20,266 nucleotides of DNA from a virus. Under the pieces are notes generated by a model. The model was not told the origin of the DNA. It did not search any database and saw only the letters and a program-made list of their open reading frames with translations. Location: IMG/VR virus record IMGVR_UViG_3300018424_000345, positions 1 through 20,266 of that record. One strand, 5' to 3'. Shown one piece after another: positions 12,393 through 19,291 of this stretch; positions within the stretch are counted from its first letter, which is position 1, and the number at the start of each line of letters is the position of its first letter. The position numbers and the translations under genes are program-made.

Positions 12393-13456
12393 TATATGAC
12401 TTCCATAGATTGGGCTTCTGTCATCAAAACAGAAATCTCTCTCTTTATCCTATCCTTATCTAAGTCTGTGCTAACGTTGTCAATATAATCGTATACCAGT
12501 GTTTCGGTATCGTCAACAGATATGTTGTCATCCCCTACGTTCTCACCAAGGAAATCTTTGAAGTCTTCTGCGATCTTCAGTTCATGAATCTTCTGTTGCT
12601 GTACACGATCCACAAACCGTTCGAACTGATATGCATCACCCTTGTTAACCACAATGATCTTAACAAACTTGTTATCAAGGTATCGCATGTCCTTGAACTT
12701 GAAGTTCTCTACCTTCTCATGATCGTAGTAGATCTTCTCGTAGATAGTGATGGGGTTATGTACCGCAGTAATCTCTCTTGTTTCAGTATCAAGAATGTGG
12801 AAGTACTTCTTGTCATCACAGTCGTTCCAGAAGAACTCCATCTGTGATCCCAGATAGTGAATGTTTCCCTGCGACGATTTGGTGTGGAAGTGACCGGACA
12901 GAACCATCTCAAACTTATCGAAATGTTGTGCAGACATACCGTCCTTACATACTTGACCACGTGCCATCTCGAACCCAGATAATTCTAGGTGTGCACCCAC
13001 AACAGATGCCTTACAGTTCTCCAAGAATTTTAATGTCGCATTTTCGTTCTCTTGGTTGATCCACGGGATTAATGCGACATTTAAAGTGTCGTATTTCATC
13101 ACCGTAGGTTCCATGATCAGGTTCACTTCGTTCATGTAGTGACCCTGCAGTTCCTTCAGTGCGTTCAACTCATTAGTGTTCTTGTAGTACACGTCATGGT
13201 TGCCGGGAATGATATCCATAGTGATACCATACTCACGCAGCTTCTGCAGGAAAATTTTCCGGTTATGACTCAGTGCCTTGAAGTTGACCGTCTTACGATT
13301 ATCGTAGTAGTCTCCAAGGTGTATAATCTGAGTAATGTTGTTTTCTAACAGATACGGAAAGAACACCTCACTATAGAAGCGTTCTTGGTAATCCATAAAA
13401 ATGTCAGACGAGTTTCGACACCCTGCATGGGTATCGTTCAAAATTGCTATTTTCAT
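12392..13456 (-). CDS. 47: Recombination endonuclease subunit gp47 (Mre11-like)
   Basis: A 354-aa metallophosphoesterase nuclease (T4 gp47 is 339 aa), partner of gp46. All metal-binding motifs are visible: LNDTHAG (D8, H10), HLGDYYDNR (D49), IPGNHDV (N86, H87), VVGAHLEL (H155) and VLSGHFHTKS (H189, H191). ATG 13456 follows the stop of the 71-aa gene without a gap, with GAGG about 11 nt upstream. The promoter upstream of the two small genes is likely to serve it. Identification is very secure. Confidence 0.97.
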   Translation of the reverse strand: MKIAILNDTHAGCRNSSDIFMDYQERFYSEVFFPYLLENNITQIIHLGDYYDNRKTVNFKALSHNRKIFLQKLREYGITMDIIPGNHDVYYKNTNELNALKELQGHYMNEVNLIMEPTVMKYDTLNVALIPWINQENENATLKFLENCKASVVGAHLELSGFEMARGQVCKDGMSAQHFDKFEMVLSGHFHTKSSQGNIHYLGSQMEFFWNDCDDKKYFHILDTETREITAVHNPITIYEKIYYDHEKVENFKFKDMRYLDNKFVKIIVVNKGDAYQFERFVDRVQQQKIHELKIAEDFKDFLGENVGDDNISVDDTETLVYDYIDNVSTDLDKDRIKREISVLMTEAQSMEVI

Positions 13457-13672
13457 TTAATCATATGCCTCAATACAAAGGGATTCTTTATCACTAAACC
13501 TATATCCCGTTGCTTTCATAAAATCCTCCAATACTTGCAACATATCATCACGTGACAGATCCTTCTGCATAACGTCAATAGTAACACGTGTGTTCACGGA
13601 TGTTTCATGCTCGTAGGGATGACAGATCAGTTGTATATACGGTTTATCCAGTGGTGGATTATTATATCCCAT
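13457..13672 (-). CDS. 71-aa hypothetical protein before gp47
   Basis: Encodes MGYNNPPLDKPYIQLICHPY, then HETSVNTRVTIDVMQKDLSR and a helix ending in EDFMKATGYRF. KPYIQLICHPYEHE suggests a small alpha/beta protein, and the segment DDMLQVLEDFMKATGY looks like an amphipathic helix. I start it at ATG 13672, which overlaps the stop of the 39-aa gene as TGATG and has GGGAGG about 11 nt upstream. A longer frame from GTG 13732 overlaps that gene and has no ribosome binding site. Its stop directly abuts gp47. Function unknown. Confidence 0.7.
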   Translation of the reverse strand: MGYNNPPLDKPYIQLICHPYEHETSVNTRVTIDVMQKDLSRDDMLQVLEDFMKATGYRFSDKESLCIEAYD

Positions 13673-13791
13673 CAATCTGCATACCTCCCATGATTTATCA
13701 GGTGATGCATTCTGTGACTGTGAATAGCCCACAATAATTTAATCAAAGAGGTTTCAGTATAGACCCCCGATTCACATATATATTTCCACAT
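13672..13791 (-). CDS. 39-aa hypothetical protein
   Basis: The frame ATG 13791 to TGA 13674-13672 encodes MWKYICESGVYTETSLIKLL, then WAIHSHRMHHLINHGRYAD. The Trp/His-rich tail (HSHRMHHLINHGR) is unusual and could bind a metal or a nucleic acid. AGGT lies about 8 nt upstream. The stop overlaps the start of the next gene as TGATG, which supports real translation. It is the first gene with a plausible ribosome binding site after the gp55-end promoter, with a leader of about 25 nt. No family can be named with confidence. Confidence 0.6.
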   Translation of the reverse strand: MWKYICESGVYTETSLIKLLWAIHSHRMHHLINHGRYAD

Positions 13792-13822
13792 AATAAATTA
13801 CCTATTTTCATTTGGTGCACCC

Positions 13823-13851
13823 AGTATACCACACTGAGATTTATTTGTCAA
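13823..13851 (-). promoter_or_regulatory. Early promoter upstream of the small genes and gp47
   Basis: TTGACA (13851-13846) contains the gp55 stop TGA (13850-13848). It is followed by a 17-nt spacer ending TGG (extended -10) and TATACT (13828-13823). Predicted +1 is near 13816. It should drive the 39-aa and 71-aa genes, gp47 and the Mom-like gene. Confidence 0.85.
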
Positions 13852-14447
13852 ATCAAGAAGTCAGATAGGTCAGAGTCAACGTTTACTGCACGTCTTTTCC
13901 TCTGTTTAATTTCCTTCTTGTATGAATTGAATTGGTTATCTGCTTCCTTTACAGAGTCAATACGTATACGTAGTTGGTCAACAAAAGGTTGCGTATTGCT
14001 ATAGTCAGAGTAACCACCCTCCGTGTTCTCTTCAATGAACATAGAAAGATCTGCCTCAGAGATATACTTCATCTTGATATCCTGTTGCTTCTTCTCTTTC
14101 TGGATCCTACGAAGAAATGCATACCACGAGATTTGAGTAAAGTATGCGAATGCATTAGGGTTACCTGAACGAGTCGCTGCTTCGATGTCATAATTCTCAA
14201 TCGCTTTCAGACAGTTCTCCACTGCGTCCATCACCATCTCTTCACGATAGGTATACCGGACGAAGTTTGCCTTGTGCGACAATCCTTCTGCGATCTTCAG
14301 AAAACAAGTAGCAATGTAATCGGTAACGACAGGTCTAGGGTTTCCTTTACCTACCTCTTCCTTTACTTTAGTACAGTACTCAACCACTGCGAGAGAGAAC
14401 TCCCGATTGTTAACGTAGTGCGGTTTTTCTTTTGGTTTTGTTGCCAT
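13848..14447 (-). CDS. 55: Late transcription sigma factor gp55
   Basis: A 199-aa sigma70-related factor (T4 gp55 is 185 aa) that directs host RNA polymerase to TATAAATA late promoters, helped by gp45. The region EMVMDAVENCLKAIENYD, then NPNAFAYFTQISWYAFLRRI, matches sigma region 2 and the gp55 family. The C-terminus DLSDFLI fits the short hydrophobic clamp-binding tail known for T4 gp55. ATG 14447 has AGGAG 7 nt upstream and a promoter with a leader of about 18 nt. The stop TGA lies in the -35 box of the following promoter. Identification is secure. Confidence 0.95.
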   Translation of the reverse strand: MATKPKEKPHYVNNREFSLAVVEYCTKVKEEVGKGNPRPVVTDYIATCFLKIAEGLSHKANFVRYTYREEMVMDAVENCLKAIENYDIEAATRSGNPNAFAYFTQISWYAFLRRIQKEKKQQDIKMKYISEADLSMFIEENTEGGYSDYSNTQPFVDQLRIRIDSVKEADNQFNSYKKEIKQRKRRAVNVDSDLSDFLI

Positions 14448-14471
14448 TACAAATCTCCTAGTATTTCAAAC

Positions 14472-14500
14472 ATTATATGACATTCAGTGACCTTTGTCAA
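14472..14500 (-). promoter_or_regulatory. Perfect consensus early promoter of gp55
   Basis: TTGACA (14500-14495) inside the last codons of the cytidylyltransferase gene, a 17-nt spacer, and TATAAT (14477-14472). Predicted +1 is near 14465, with AGGAG (14459-14455) placed normally before ATG 14447. Confidence 0.9.
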
Positions 14501-14915
14501 CTATTTTCTGCCTCAATTTAGAGGTAGAGAATCCATGATCCCTTTTATTATAGTAGATCTCAATTCCTTTTAACTGACACTGATTTTTTCCTGTAAACTC
14601 TAGTGCACGATACTCCTCACCAATGATCCTCATGTCGATAGGATAGGTATCGAGAATATCTAACAGTTCGTGTTCGTACTCATACGGTACGATTTCGTCT
14701 ACATACTTTACTGCACTTAGTTGGATGTATCTTTCGGTTAGACCCTGCACAGGTTTGTTCTTCTCTAGTCGGTCTAGAGAGGGATCTACCTGTAGACCAC
14801 AGATCAAATAGTCGCAGACAGTCTTTGCCTCACGCAACATAGAGATGTGTCCTGCATGTAGTAAATCAAATGCAGATGCAGTAAATCCAACTTTTTTTCT
14901 TTTTTCGCTTGACAT
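14484..14915 (-). CDS. Cytidylyltransferase-like nucleotidyltransferase
   Basis: A 143-aa protein. FTASAFDLLHAGHISMLREA has the HxGH motif (H20-A-G-H23), and RDHGFSTSKLRQKI near the C-terminus matches the second signature (usually R.eGiSTt.i...i) of the glycerol-3-phosphate cytidylyltransferase (TagD-like) family. It would join CTP to a phosphorylated alcohol or sugar, making a CDP-activated precursor for a surface polymer or lipid. ATG 14915 follows an AT-rich 53-nt gap with TATTAT but no good -35. The ribosome binding site is weak. Its 3' end carries the gp55 promoter. The exact substrate cannot be read from the sequence. Confidence 0.85.
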   Translation of the reverse strand: MSSEKRKKVGFTASAFDLLHAGHISMLREAKTVCDYLICGLQVDPSLDRLEKNKPVQGLTERYIQLSAVKYVDEIVPYEYEHELLDILDTYPIDMRIIGEEYRALEFTGKNQCQLKGIEIYYNKRDHGFSTSKLRQKIVDKGH

Positions 14916-14968
14916 AATTAAAAATCCGTGATATAATAAGCTTGCCGTCTGGGGAAAAGAATATATAC

Positions 14969-15382
14969 CTAGTGAAGTTTGGGGAAATCGATGACATTAT
15001 TACTCGCACTGTCCTGATCCCCCATCTTCTTCATTAACTCTTCGTAGGGATCTACGATATCACCGTGACCCTCATATCCGTAATCACCACCACCCTCGTA
15101 AAAAATGTTGTGACAGGCAGCTTCGTATTGCTCTAACATTTCTGGTACAGGGTTCGCTACCGCAACTATCTTATCCATCTTACACATAATCATTCGTTCC
15201 GGATCTGCTTGGTAGCACATAAACAATTTAAAGGTGTACATGCGACCACCATCTTCTAAATGTTGAAACTGGATAGCAAGAGCGTTGCGAAGGAAAACAT
15301 CGTAATCATCCTCTTCTACAATTCTTGCAATGACTTCATCACCTGTTGAAAGTAGTATCTGTTTTATAGATTCACGCATCAT
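14969..15382 (-). CDS. Sm-like (Lsm/Hfq-type) protein candidate
   Basis: A 137-aa protein. QILLSTGDEVIARIVEEDDY, then LRNALAIQFQHL and later MDKIVAVANPV, have the strand pattern of Sm/Hfq barrels (LssGeeviarv...d, then a second motif). The C-terminal 45 residues are Gly/Tyr- and Asp-rich (GGGDYGYEGHGDIVDPYEE) and look disordered. An Sm-like protein of putative cyanophage origin has, as I recall, a solved structure. ATG 15382 overlaps the uvsW stop by 11 nt, with AGGG about 6 nt upstream. If the call is right, it may act on RNA, alone or with RegA. This call is from pattern only. Confidence 0.5.
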   Translation of the reverse strand: MMRESIKQILLSTGDEVIARIVEEDDYDVFLRNALAIQFQHLEDGGRMYTFKLFMCYQADPERMIMCKMDKIVAVANPVPEMLEQYEAACHNIFYEGGGDYGYEGHGDIVDPYEELMKKMGDQDSASNNVIDFPKLH

Positions 15383-16871
15383 CGTTTCCCTTTAGGTTTA
15401 TCGGATATACTGTGTATTTAAATCCTTCTCTTGTATATATCCGAATCCTTTCTCCCGAATGTTTCAAGGTGAAATTCTGGTGTCCCTTCACATGCATGTC
15501 ATCTGCTATATCGAATAACTTGGTAATCGTGCCATCATCTGACACTCGTAAACCTCTGCCAATGGACTGCAAGACTTTGACTTGTGATTTGGATGGTGTG
15601 GCAAAAATGATGTTGTGGAGGTTCTTGATATTAATACCAGTACTGAAAGTACCAAGACTAGCAACGATAATTGCATTTTTCTGTTTCTCAACAATTCCAC
15701 GTATCTGTTCCCTATCTGTGGTGTCCGTTTCACCAGACACATAAAATACCTTTCGACCCTCTTCTGACTGATCTCGAATCATCTCAAACAAAACTTTGCC
15801 GTGTTTCTCCACGAACTGAAACATCACCAGTGTATTACCCTTCTGATCAAGGGCGAGTTTGGTGATAAACTTATTCCTTCGTTCGTTGGTAACTATGTAG
15901 TCAACTTCTTCTTGATAAGTCTTGTCCTTCATTCTGTGACAGATATCATTGTGGTATCTTAGTAACAGTACAGAGATATCCAAATCAGATAGTTGTTTAT
16001 CTTCCTGCAGTTTCACGGTGGTAGTCACCGTAAATACGGGCCCGAATAAACCTTCGAGCACGAGTTTGTTTGTCTCAGTTCCGTCGAGTGTACCTGTAGT
16101 ACCTATTCTATACTTAGCGTTGATACACTTGTCCATCATAGTGGACAGAGACTTTGCCTTGAATAAATGGACTTCATCTCCGAAAATACTATCAAACTGT
16201 TCGAACCATTCAGAACCAAATTTGTAGATGGACTGCCACGTAGAGATAATAACAGGTTTGTCGGTGACCTTCTCCTTACCACTATAAATTCTGTGACAAG
16301 TATTTTCTACGTCATATCCGTAGTCCTCGAAGTCCTTGTACATCTGTTCTACCAGACTTGTTGTGGGAACAACAATGAGAGTCTTCTTAGATTTTTTCTT
16401 GTCGATCAAGTATCGTATCAGATTGTAGATAATGAATGACTTACCACTACCTGTCGGTGACAGTAACAGTGCACGTCTATTTTCTATACCGTGTGCAATC
16501 GCATCATACTGATAGTCTCTAGGTTCGAATGGTGCACCCAGAGTCGCAAGGTACTTAACTAGATCTTGGTGTTTAACTTTATCCTTTGCGTTCGGGATAC
16601 CATATTTTTTACTTTCGATGATCTGTAGACCATAGAACCTTTCTGCACAGAACTGTCGTAGGTGATGATACAGACCAACGTTCATCTGTTTGGTGACCAT
16701 GTTGTACAACTTGATCTTACCGTCCCAGACCTTTCTTTTATAGGCAGGCATGAACTTATAGCCCGGCACATAGAAAGAGAAGAAGTCTCGCAACTCCTGC
16801 TCCTGTGCGGGATTAGATTCTATTGCCATATACGAATGACTCAACATCCGTACTCGTATCGTATTATCCAC
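15372..16871 (-). CDS. uvsW: UvsW RNA-DNA/DNA helicase
   Basis: A 499-aa superfamily 2 helicase (T4 UvsW is 503 aa) that unwinds R-loops and branched DNA and shifts origin replication to recombination. From GTG 16871: ELRDFFSF in the N-terminal domain, RDYQ (118-121), Walker A SPTGSGKS (138-145), DEVH (232-235), TGTLDGT (around 260), FSTGINIKNLH, and QSIGRGLR (435-442). I choose GTG 16871 because MDNTIRVRMLSH aligns with T4 MDIKVHFHDFSH; the frame is open to TTG 16895, inside uvsY. The start overlaps the uvsY stop by 8 nt. Identification is very secure; the start is likely. Confidence 0.96.
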   Translation of the reverse strand: MDNTIRVRMLSHSYMAIESNPAQEQELRDFFSFYVPGYKFMPAYKRKVWDGKIKLYNMVTKQMNVGLYHHLRQFCAERFYGLQIIESKKYGIPNAKDKVKHQDLVKYLATLGAPFEPRDYQYDAIAHGIENRRALLLSPTGSGKSFIIYNLIRYLIDKKKSKKTLIVVPTTSLVEQMYKDFEDYGYDVENTCHRIYSGKEKVTDKPVIISTWQSIYKFGSEWFEQFDSIFGDEVHLFKAKSLSTMMDKCINAKYRIGTTGTLDGTETNKLVLEGLFGPVFTVTTTVKLQEDKQLSDLDISVLLLRYHNDICHRMKDKTYQEEVDYIVTNERRNKFITKLALDQKGNTLVMFQFVEKHGKVLFEMIRDQSEEGRKVFYVSGETDTTDREQIRGIVEKQKNAIIVASLGTFSTGINIKNLHNIIFATPSKSQVKVLQSIGRGLRVSDDGTITKLFDIADDMHVKGHQNFTLKHSGERIRIYTREGFKYTVYPINLKGNDDA

Positions 16872-17313
16872 CAGCCTGCAATCGTCTCCAATCAATGATA
16901 TTCTTAATGGTTTGATGTCTCCATTTAAGATTATCTAGTATTTCTTTAAGTGTGTCGATCAACGTTTTTAAATATGCAATCTTCTCTTCGGACTTTTGGA
17001 TCTCTGGATCTGCGTCATAGTATCGATCCATGTCACCTTTTAGTACACGTAACCCTTCAAGAGGATCAGGATTCCAACCCCTATCTTTGATAGACATCTC
17101 ATCCATTGACCCATTGTAGTAGTGCCACTTCTCTTTGAGTAAGACTAGTTGGGAGTTCTCTGCACGTTTGAGATTTAACTTGGTGATAGACAAGTACTGC
17201 AAATACTTTGCATGTAATTTAGGTGTCTCACGTGAGTTCTTGTCTAACTCAGCATCACTAATTTCACAGTCTACTTCCCATTCTTTCAAAATCGAATCAA
17301 GGTCTAACATCAT
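16864..17313 (-). CDS. uvsY: Recombination mediator UvsY
   Basis: A 149-aa protein (T4 UvsY is 137 aa) that loads the UvsX recombinase onto ssDNA. LHAKYLQYLSITKLNLKRAE and LLKEKWHYYNGSMDE match the T4 blocks YSKWLNKHSSIKKEMLRIEA and LKARLDYYSG. The C-terminal IKNIIDWRRLQAG matches IKHIQDMRAFEAG. It is adjacent to UvsW, as in T4. ATG 17313 overlaps the previous stop as ATGA; ATG 17310 is one codon later and has better spacing (7 nt) from GGAG. UvsX itself is not in the window. Confidence 0.92.
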   Translation of the reverse strand: MMLDLDSILKEWEVDCEISDAELDKNSRETPKLHAKYLQYLSITKLNLKRAENSQLVLLKEKWHYYNGSMDEMSIKDRGWNPDPLEGLRVLKGDMDRYYDADPEIQKSEEKIAYLKTLIDTLKEILDNLKWRHQTIKNIIDWRRLQAGG

Positions 17314-17942
17314 TTATCTCCAATCATTTCAATACAATCTTTCCAATAATCTATATCCTGCGACACAACGAACGACTGAGTAAGTCGCCAACACTTTGTG
17401 TATGCGGCATGATAACAAAGTTGTCCATCATCATAGTTACCGAAGTAACCTGCCTTGAGACTCCATCCTTTCTTGTCAGTGATCAGAATCTCATTACCAT
17501 ATTTATCCAGATACTTAAACCATCCTTCTCCAGTCTCAGACCAAGTAAAGATGAGATTGTACCCTACGGCATTTGCATTATTGTGCCACGCTATAAATCC
17601 GTCTGGTGGGTAGAGTTGCGAGAGTGCGTTTGAATTAATACCCAATTCAGTCTGCAGTGCAATATCGATACGTTCAAAATCCTTTCTATACTCAGGATCA
17701 TCACCATTGTAATGATTTGGTTTTAGAGGATAAGAACGGGCAGTCTCAGGATCGCCTCGAAAATCGCTACCCATTTCTACTATTATATCACGATACTTAC
17801 AAGAAGTAAAGTACCTAGAGTCACTTTCTAGTGATCCTATCATGTTATTTGTTTGGGTTACGTCATACTTATCACGATACAAATAACGAAAATGTTCTAA
17901 TAGTTCAAGAACTCTTGGGTTCTTGATTTCACATACTTGCAT
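17310..17942 (-). CDS. Double-stranded beta-helix (2OG oxygenase-like) protein
   Basis: A 210-aa protein. LYPPDGFIAWHNNANAVGYN, the run GEGWFKY, then GWSLKAGYFG and LCYHAAYTKCWRLTQSFVV look like the core of a 2-oxoglutarate/Fe(II) oxygenase: H120, then a distal H178 and R186. The usual acidic residue two after the first His is Asn here (HNN), so it may be inactive as a hydroxylase, use a different chemistry, or not be an oxygenase. ATG 17942 comes 1 nt after the stop of the tail tube gene, with no clear ribosome binding site. It overlaps uvsY by 4 nt. Function unknown. Confidence 0.5.
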   Translation of the reverse strand: MQVCEIKNPRVLELLEHFRYLYRDKYDVTQTNNMIGSLESDSRYFTSCKYRDIIVEMGSDFRGDPETARSYPLKPNHYNGDDPEYRKDFERIDIALQTELGINSNALSQLYPPDGFIAWHNNANAVGYNLIFTWSETGEGWFKYLDKYGNEILITDKKGWSLKAGYFGNYDDGQLCYHAAYTKCWRLTQSFVVSQDIDYWKDCIEMIGDK

Positions 17943-17943
17943 A

Positions 17944-18435
17944 TTAAGTTATCACAAATTGACTGAACCTGAATGATACGTTGAAGGTAGTATAGGCAAC
18001 ATCCTGCACGTTCGATGCAAGAGTTAACTGTCCGATAGATGTAGGAACACAATCTTGGTATTTGATTGTGACCGCATTATTGTTGTGGGAGTTAAGGATT
18101 ATAACTGTGATGTCCGAAGCGGTTGCTATTTTACCATTACGGTCTTCTGTGATATGACCATCATTTACGATACGTTCCAACCAGTTCTGCATCTCCTTAT
18201 ATGAAGTCATGTCTTCGTCAAGGATAATGTCAACCGACATCTCACCATAGTTGATCTTGTCACCTGCTAGAGGTACACGTGTAACTCGACTAGTAGGTAA
18301 TTCTACAGGCGAAACACTTGCGCCCGGATGCACTAGTGACTGTGCGAAGTACTCTAGGTTTGAATAGTTCTGTCTGTTGACTATAAACTTAAACCCTGTA
18401 GGTTGTAAGTAGTTTCTATTTGTTGTTAGTGCCAT
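17944..18435 (-). CDS. 19: Tail tube-like structural protein (gp19 family)
   Basis: A 163-aa protein, the same length as T4 gp19. FKFIVNRQNYSNLEYFAQSL, AGDKINYGEMSVDIILDED and MQNWLERI fit the gp19/tube-baseplate fold, which carries a conserved P/AGD..(N/T)(F/Y)xxxxVxxxxDE block. CVPTSIGQLTLASNVQDVAY matches the later T4 segment LWPTNVGELQLDW. ATG 18435 overlaps the preceding stop as TAATG, with AAGG 8 nt upstream; the longer frame to 18486 is not supported. In some cyanomyovirus maps, as I recall, the gene at this place is labelled gp3, so the name is tentative. Late expression is likely. Confidence 0.65.
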   Translation of the reverse strand: MALTTNRNYLQPTGFKFIVNRQNYSNLEYFAQSLVHPGASVSPVELPTSRVTRVPLAGDKINYGEMSVDIILDEDMTSYKEMQNWLERIVNDGHITEDRNGKIATASDITVIILNSHNNNAVTIKYQDCVPTSIGQLTLASNVQDVAYTTFNVSFRFSQFVIT

Positions 18436-18821
18436 TACTCGAACCTTGCCTGTTGTGCTCTCTTTGCGTTCTGTTCTTGGTGCCACCTTCCATAAACGCA
18501 GTGTGCAAGTTCATGACCCCAATAGTGTGGTTGATACTTCACGGTAGCATCATATGTGTATATGGTGCAAGAGTTACCGTCTGGATTGATAGTCCCAAAC
18601 GCTTGTACAGTACCGTCATTCCATGCTCCTTTTTCCATCGCAACTTTGCGAAACTCTGACTTCTCTTTAAACAAGACCATTTTTACTTCCAGTTCTGTCT
18701 TGACGTATTCTGGTTGTTCGAAGTAATAACCATCGGGTGACTTATTACTGCTATCAGAACACCCCACAATTATAGAGGATCCGATAAGAAACAGTGCAAT
18801 GTAGGTGTGTAGTTTGTTCAT
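18435..18821 (-). CDS. Lipoprotein with zinc-metallopeptidase motif
   Basis: A signal segment (LHTYIALFLIGSSI) ends in the lipobox IVGC, so the protein should be lipidated on Cys and anchored in a membrane. Near the C-terminus HYWGHELAHCVYGRWH contains HExxH with a further His, H105-E-L-A-H109...H116 counted from ATG 18827, the ligand set of a zincin peptidase. The polar middle includes Cys87. I start it at ATG 18821, with GAGG 7 nt upstream; ATG 18827 is the alternative. A perfect late promoter lies directly before it, so it is a late gene. It could trim proteins at the envelope or act in lysis or superinfection exclusion; none is proven. Confidence 0.75.
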   Translation of the reverse strand: MNKLHTYIALFLIGSSIIVGCSDSSNKSPDGYYFEQPEYVKTELEVKMVLFKEKSEFRKVAMEKGAWNDGTVQAFGTINPDGNSCTIYTYDATVKYQPHYWGHELAHCVYGRWHQEQNAKRAQQARFE

Positions 18822-18832
18822 CTTCATACCTC

Positions 18833-18840
18833 TATTTATA
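18833..18840 (-). promoter_or_regulatory. T4-type late promoter (TATAAATA)
   Basis: An exact TATAAATA on the minus strand (18840-18833), just after a strong terminator and 5 nt before ATG 18827. If the octamer spans -13 to -6 as in T4, transcription would start at or next to that ATG. gp55 and gp45, both encoded here, are the expected activators. Confidence 0.8.
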
Positions 18841-18841
18841 C

Positions 18842-18868
18842 AAAAAGAAAAGGGGGATTTCTCCCCCT
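18842..18868 (-). terminator. Rho-independent terminator after the EF-hand-like gene
   Basis: On the minus strand a 7-bp stem (AGGGGGA pairing with TCCCCCT, loop of 4 nt) is followed by TTTTCTTTTT. It lies 19 nt after the stop of the secreted-protein gene and separates it from the late promoter. Confidence 0.85.
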
Positions 18869-18886
18869 GTTATTGTCAGGGTGACT

Positions 18887-19291
18887 TTAACCGGAAGTAC
18901 AGACCCCTGCGTCTTCTGAAGCGTCGAACCCAACATCACCGCAACCATATTTACCATCTCTGTTGGTATCACATGCACGTTGCCATGATATCATATCGAA
19001 CGTCAGACCCTCATGCCACGGTACATAAGCTTTGCACCATTCATGAGAACCGACAACCATATCATCGGTTCCATCTGGGTCGGGAACATAGTCCCTTTTG
19101 GAGTGCTCTTTCTGGAGAGTAAAATGAACATTTCCATTGGAGTAGTTTTTCTGTGTAAACAACTTGCCTTTGGTAATGTAGATCTTCTCTTTCTCAGCTA
19201 GAGTATAGGTCGATCCATCGTCGTAGTTGATTACCGTCTCAGAATGAGCAGACAACGGTAAGAGCAACAGTAAGAACAGCGCTGTTCTCAT
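18887..19291 (-). CDS. Secreted protein with EF-hand-like loop
   Basis: A 134-aa protein with a clear signal peptide (MRTALFLLLLLPLSAHS, cut after about residue 17). The mature part holds four cysteines (in EWCKA, RACDT, YGCGD, GVCTSG), enough for two disulfides. DTNRDGKYGCGD (108-119) matches a 12-residue calcium loop (D1, N3, D5, G6, D12), as in dockerin or Excalibur-type proteins. It would act in the periplasm or outside the cell. ATG 19291 has GAGGG 8 nt upstream. It lies between two terminators, so it is a single-gene unit. Its promoter is unclear; only a weak late-like TATAAAAG is seen upstream. Function unknown. Confidence 0.75.
   Translation of the reverse strand: MRTALFLLLLLPLSAHSETVINYDDGSTYTLAEKEKIYITKGKLFTQKNYSNGNVHFTLQKEHSKRDYVPDPDGTDDMVVGSHEWCKAYVPWHEGLTFDMISWQRACDTNRDGKYGCGDVGFDASEDAGVCTSG

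Noticed and set aside
12455-12483. TTGACA with GATAAG at 17 nt inside gp47, which could serve the Mom-like gene
   Set aside because: The -10 has only four of six matches and lies in coding sequence, unlike the eight accepted sites at gene ends. Worth a look only if start-site mapping suggests it.
13743-13811. 22-aa ORF starting 5 nt after the predicted +1 near 13816
   Set aside because: No ribosome binding site, and it overlaps the better-supported 39-aa gene in another frame. It cannot be excluded as a near-leaderless peptide.
18213-18233. TTGACA inside the tail tube gene
   Set aside because: The sequence at the -10 position (ATGACT) is a poor match and the site is in mid-gene.
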